NCBI GenBank assembly: GCA_036524155.1
Contig: DATDCV010000267.1
Coordinates: 1-5,254, forward strand
Direction: 5' to 3'
Origin: DATDCV01 sp036524155
GTDB lineage: Bacteria > Verrucomicrobiota > Verrucomicrobiia > Limisphaerales > UBA8199
DNA length: 5,254 nucleotides
Under the pieces are notes generated by a model. That model ran no database searches. It worked only from the letters and a program-made list of their open reading frames with translations, and had not been told where the DNA came from. This document shows, piece after piece, positions 4,202 to 5,254 of the stretch. Every line of letters starts with the position of its first letter. Positions within the stretch are counted from its first letter, which is position 1. The position numbers and the translations under genes were made by a program.

Positions 4202-5155
4202 ATGAAAAGACATCGTGGGCTTCGTGCACCGGAATCGAAATACGCTAGCCGGGCAGCATTTACACTGATCGAACTGCTGGTGGTCATAGCGATCATCGCC
4301 ATTCTGGCGGCGCTTCTGTTGCCGGTCTTGTCGCGGGCAAAGGCCAAGGCCCGGAGCCTGCAGTGTCTGAGCAACCTGCGCCAGATCACAATCAGCTACA
4401 AGGTGGCCATCGATGAGGATTCGGGCCAGTTGAACGGCCCGTGGTGGTGGGGTGGGCCGGTGGCTCGCTACCCTGACGGCTACGGGAATTCCGGAGTGGG
4501 TGACTGGTTTGCCAAACACTGGGGCAAGGCCAACGAAGGGTGGATTTGTCCCTCTGCGCCGGAAGGGCCGGGCGGCACCAACTTCTGGGGGATACCTGTG
4601 CCGGTACCGGGCCCCGTCCATGCCGGCACGGTCGACTCGGCCTGGCGTGCGGACGGATGGTGGTGGGGGTGGGGGTGGGGCGGCCCCCCATTCGCAGGCG
4701 ACCGCACGACCCGGGTTGGAAGCTATGGCGCCAACAATTGGCTCTCCAGTTGGGGATGGTATGCGTGGGGAGGGGGGCCAACGCCAATTATCCGAGGGCC
4801 AGATTGGGTTTTCACCAAAGAGGAGCAAATCGCGCGCCCGTCTCAAACGCCGGTTTTTGCAGACAGCGTCGCGTTCTGGTGGGCCTGTCCCACGGAAACG
4901 GACCTGCCGGCGTCGAACCTACGCACGGGCCAGGGGCAGAGCGGGTTTCCCTGGGGCATCAACATGTTCACGATCCCTCGTCATGGCTCGCGCCCGAGCA
5001 GCGTCCCCACCAACCAACGACCAAAAGACAGGTTGCCCGGTGCCATCAACGTCTCCTTTTACGATGGCCACGTGGGACTTGTGAGATTGGAAGACCTGTG
5101 GCAGCTCGAGTGGCATCGCGACTATAAGCCGCCGCCCAAACGGCCCGGCTTATGA
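4202..5155 (+). CDS. Pseudopilin-like protein, Trp/Gly-rich, Verrucomicrobia-type
   Basis: The product is 317 aa with a prepilin N-terminus. A 19-residue basic leader ends in Ala19 where the peptidase normally expects Gly, then comes FTLIELLVVIAIIAILAALL, with Glu24 at mature position +5. Charged AKAKAR residues follow the helix. The globular part contains a pair of Cys (C116 and C229), a strongly Trp/Gly-rich middle (WWWGG at 81-85, WWWGWGWGG at 153-161, SSWGWYAWGGG at 182-191), PRHGSRP (259-265), and the C-terminal DGHV box (288-291). It ends LWQLEWHRDYKPPPKRPGL, a tail I know from pseudopilin-like proteins of Verrucomicrobia. The His that normally lies ten residues before the Asp of DGHV is absent at that spacing, and the nearest is H261. 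It probably belongs to the surface or secretion machinery. The individual role is unknown. It lies outside the recognisable cassette array. A weak GGA precedes the start. Confidence 0.9.
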   Translation: MKRHRGLRAPESKYASRAAFTLIELLVVIAIIAILAALLLPVLSRAKAKARSLQCLSNLRQITISYKVAIDEDSGQLNGPWWWGGPVARYPDGYGNSGVGDWFAKHWGKANEGWICPSAPEGPGGTNFWGIPVPVPGPVHAGTVDSAWRADGWWWGWGWGGPPFAGDRTTRVGSYGANNWLSSWGWYAWGGGPTPIIRGPDWVFTKEEQIARPSQTPVFADSVAFWWACPTETDLPASNLRTGQGQSGFPWGINMFTIPRHGSRPSSVPTNQRPKDRLPGAINVSFYDGHVGLVRLEDLWQLEWHRDYKPPPKRPGL

Positions 5156-5157
5156 CA

Positions 5158-5207
5158 CGGCGCCCGCGGTGAGCTCCGCAAGCAGGAGCGCCGCTCATTT
5201 CGGCGCC
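5158..5207 (+). terminator. GC-rich stem-loop after the pseudopilin gene
   Basis: GGCGCC at 5159-5164 can pair with the copy at 5202-5207. Inside it, TGAGC (5170-5174) pairs with GCTCA (5193-5197). The structure begins three nt after the stop codon, a fitting place for a terminator or an mRNA 3'-end stabiliser. There is no U-tract, so intrinsic termination is not proven. A small CCCC-TCGC-GGGG hairpin follows at 5213-5224. Confidence 0.35.
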
Positions 5208-5254
5208 CTTGTCCCCTCGCGGGGCCACTGATAAAGTCGGCATAAGTCCCTGTC

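Noticed and set aside
3933..4229. Reverse-strand 98-codon frame across the spacer
   Set aside because: No domain, no ribosome site, and it overlaps the start of the downstream gene. It may be part of a dispersed noncoding repeat, but that cannot be shown from one window.
4244..4250. Second GCTAGCC, identical to the box at 3299-3305, as a cassette boundary
   Set aside because: It lies inside the leader codons of the second pseudopilin gene, has no stem beside it, and a seven-base match is not surprising in a window of this size.
4193..4846. Long reverse-strand open frame (217 codons) opposite the second pseudopilin gene
   Set aside because: It has proline runs and low-complexity sequence caused by the complementary Trp/Gly-rich codons, no recognisable domain, and it lies fully antisense to a well-supported gene.
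1..5254. CRISPR array, tRNA, rRNA or transposase
   Set aside because: No regularly spaced direct repeats, no tRNA- or rRNA-like sequence, and no frame with transposase or integrase features was found on either strand.

Overview
The window (about 55-60% G+C by eye) looks like Verrucomicrobiota chromosome, probably the Pedosphaera-like group. Both pseudopilin-type genes encode the FTLIELLV...AILAALLLPVL leader and a C-terminal DGHV box. The second also ends in the LWQLEWH...PPKRPGL tail that I associate with the large pseudopilin-like families of these bacteria. This assignment rests on family knowledge, not on a search.

Main result: positions 1 to about 3305 read as an integron gene-cassette array without an integrase in view. 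Four complete attC-like sites (849-950, 1911-2014, 2227-2331, 3179-3305) and the right end of a fifth (1-25) separate single-gene units that all face right. Three sites have an R''-type box (RYYYAAC or close), a 4-5 nt spacer, a long imperfect stem with two extra bases on the left arm, a 5 nt spacer and an R'-type box (GTTRRRY or close). The independent proof is that the R' box opening each unit is the reverse complement of the R'' box closing the same unit: 19-25 with 849-855 (7/7), 944-950 with 1911-1917 (7/7, 8 when extended), 2008-2017 with 2224-2233 (10/10), and 2325-2331 with 3179-3185 (6/7). This is what a free circular cassette with one attC leaves after integration.

Cassette cargo from left to right: a pseudopilin-like protein (59-829), a secreted two-lobed DTG aspartic protease (963-1910), a very small two-helix membrane protein (2013-2222), a membrane-anchored protein with a carboxypeptidase-regulatory-like beta domain (2356-3141), and a GNAT acetyltransferase of the phosphinothricin/methionine sulfoximine type (3345-3869). 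The acetyltransferase has no recognisable attC after it, so the array appears to end there or its last site has decayed. Cargo is biased to the envelope and secretion. The cassettes need not form one pathway, because cassette order is set by recombination.

Positions 3870-4201 are a 332 bp noncoding spacer with several hairpins. It is followed by a second, chromosomal-type pseudopilin-like gene (4202-5155) rich in Trp and Gly, and a short GC-rich stem-loop region at the window's right edge. Any integrase gene and attI site should lie to the left of the window. If none is there, this is an integrase-less cassette cluster (CALIN).
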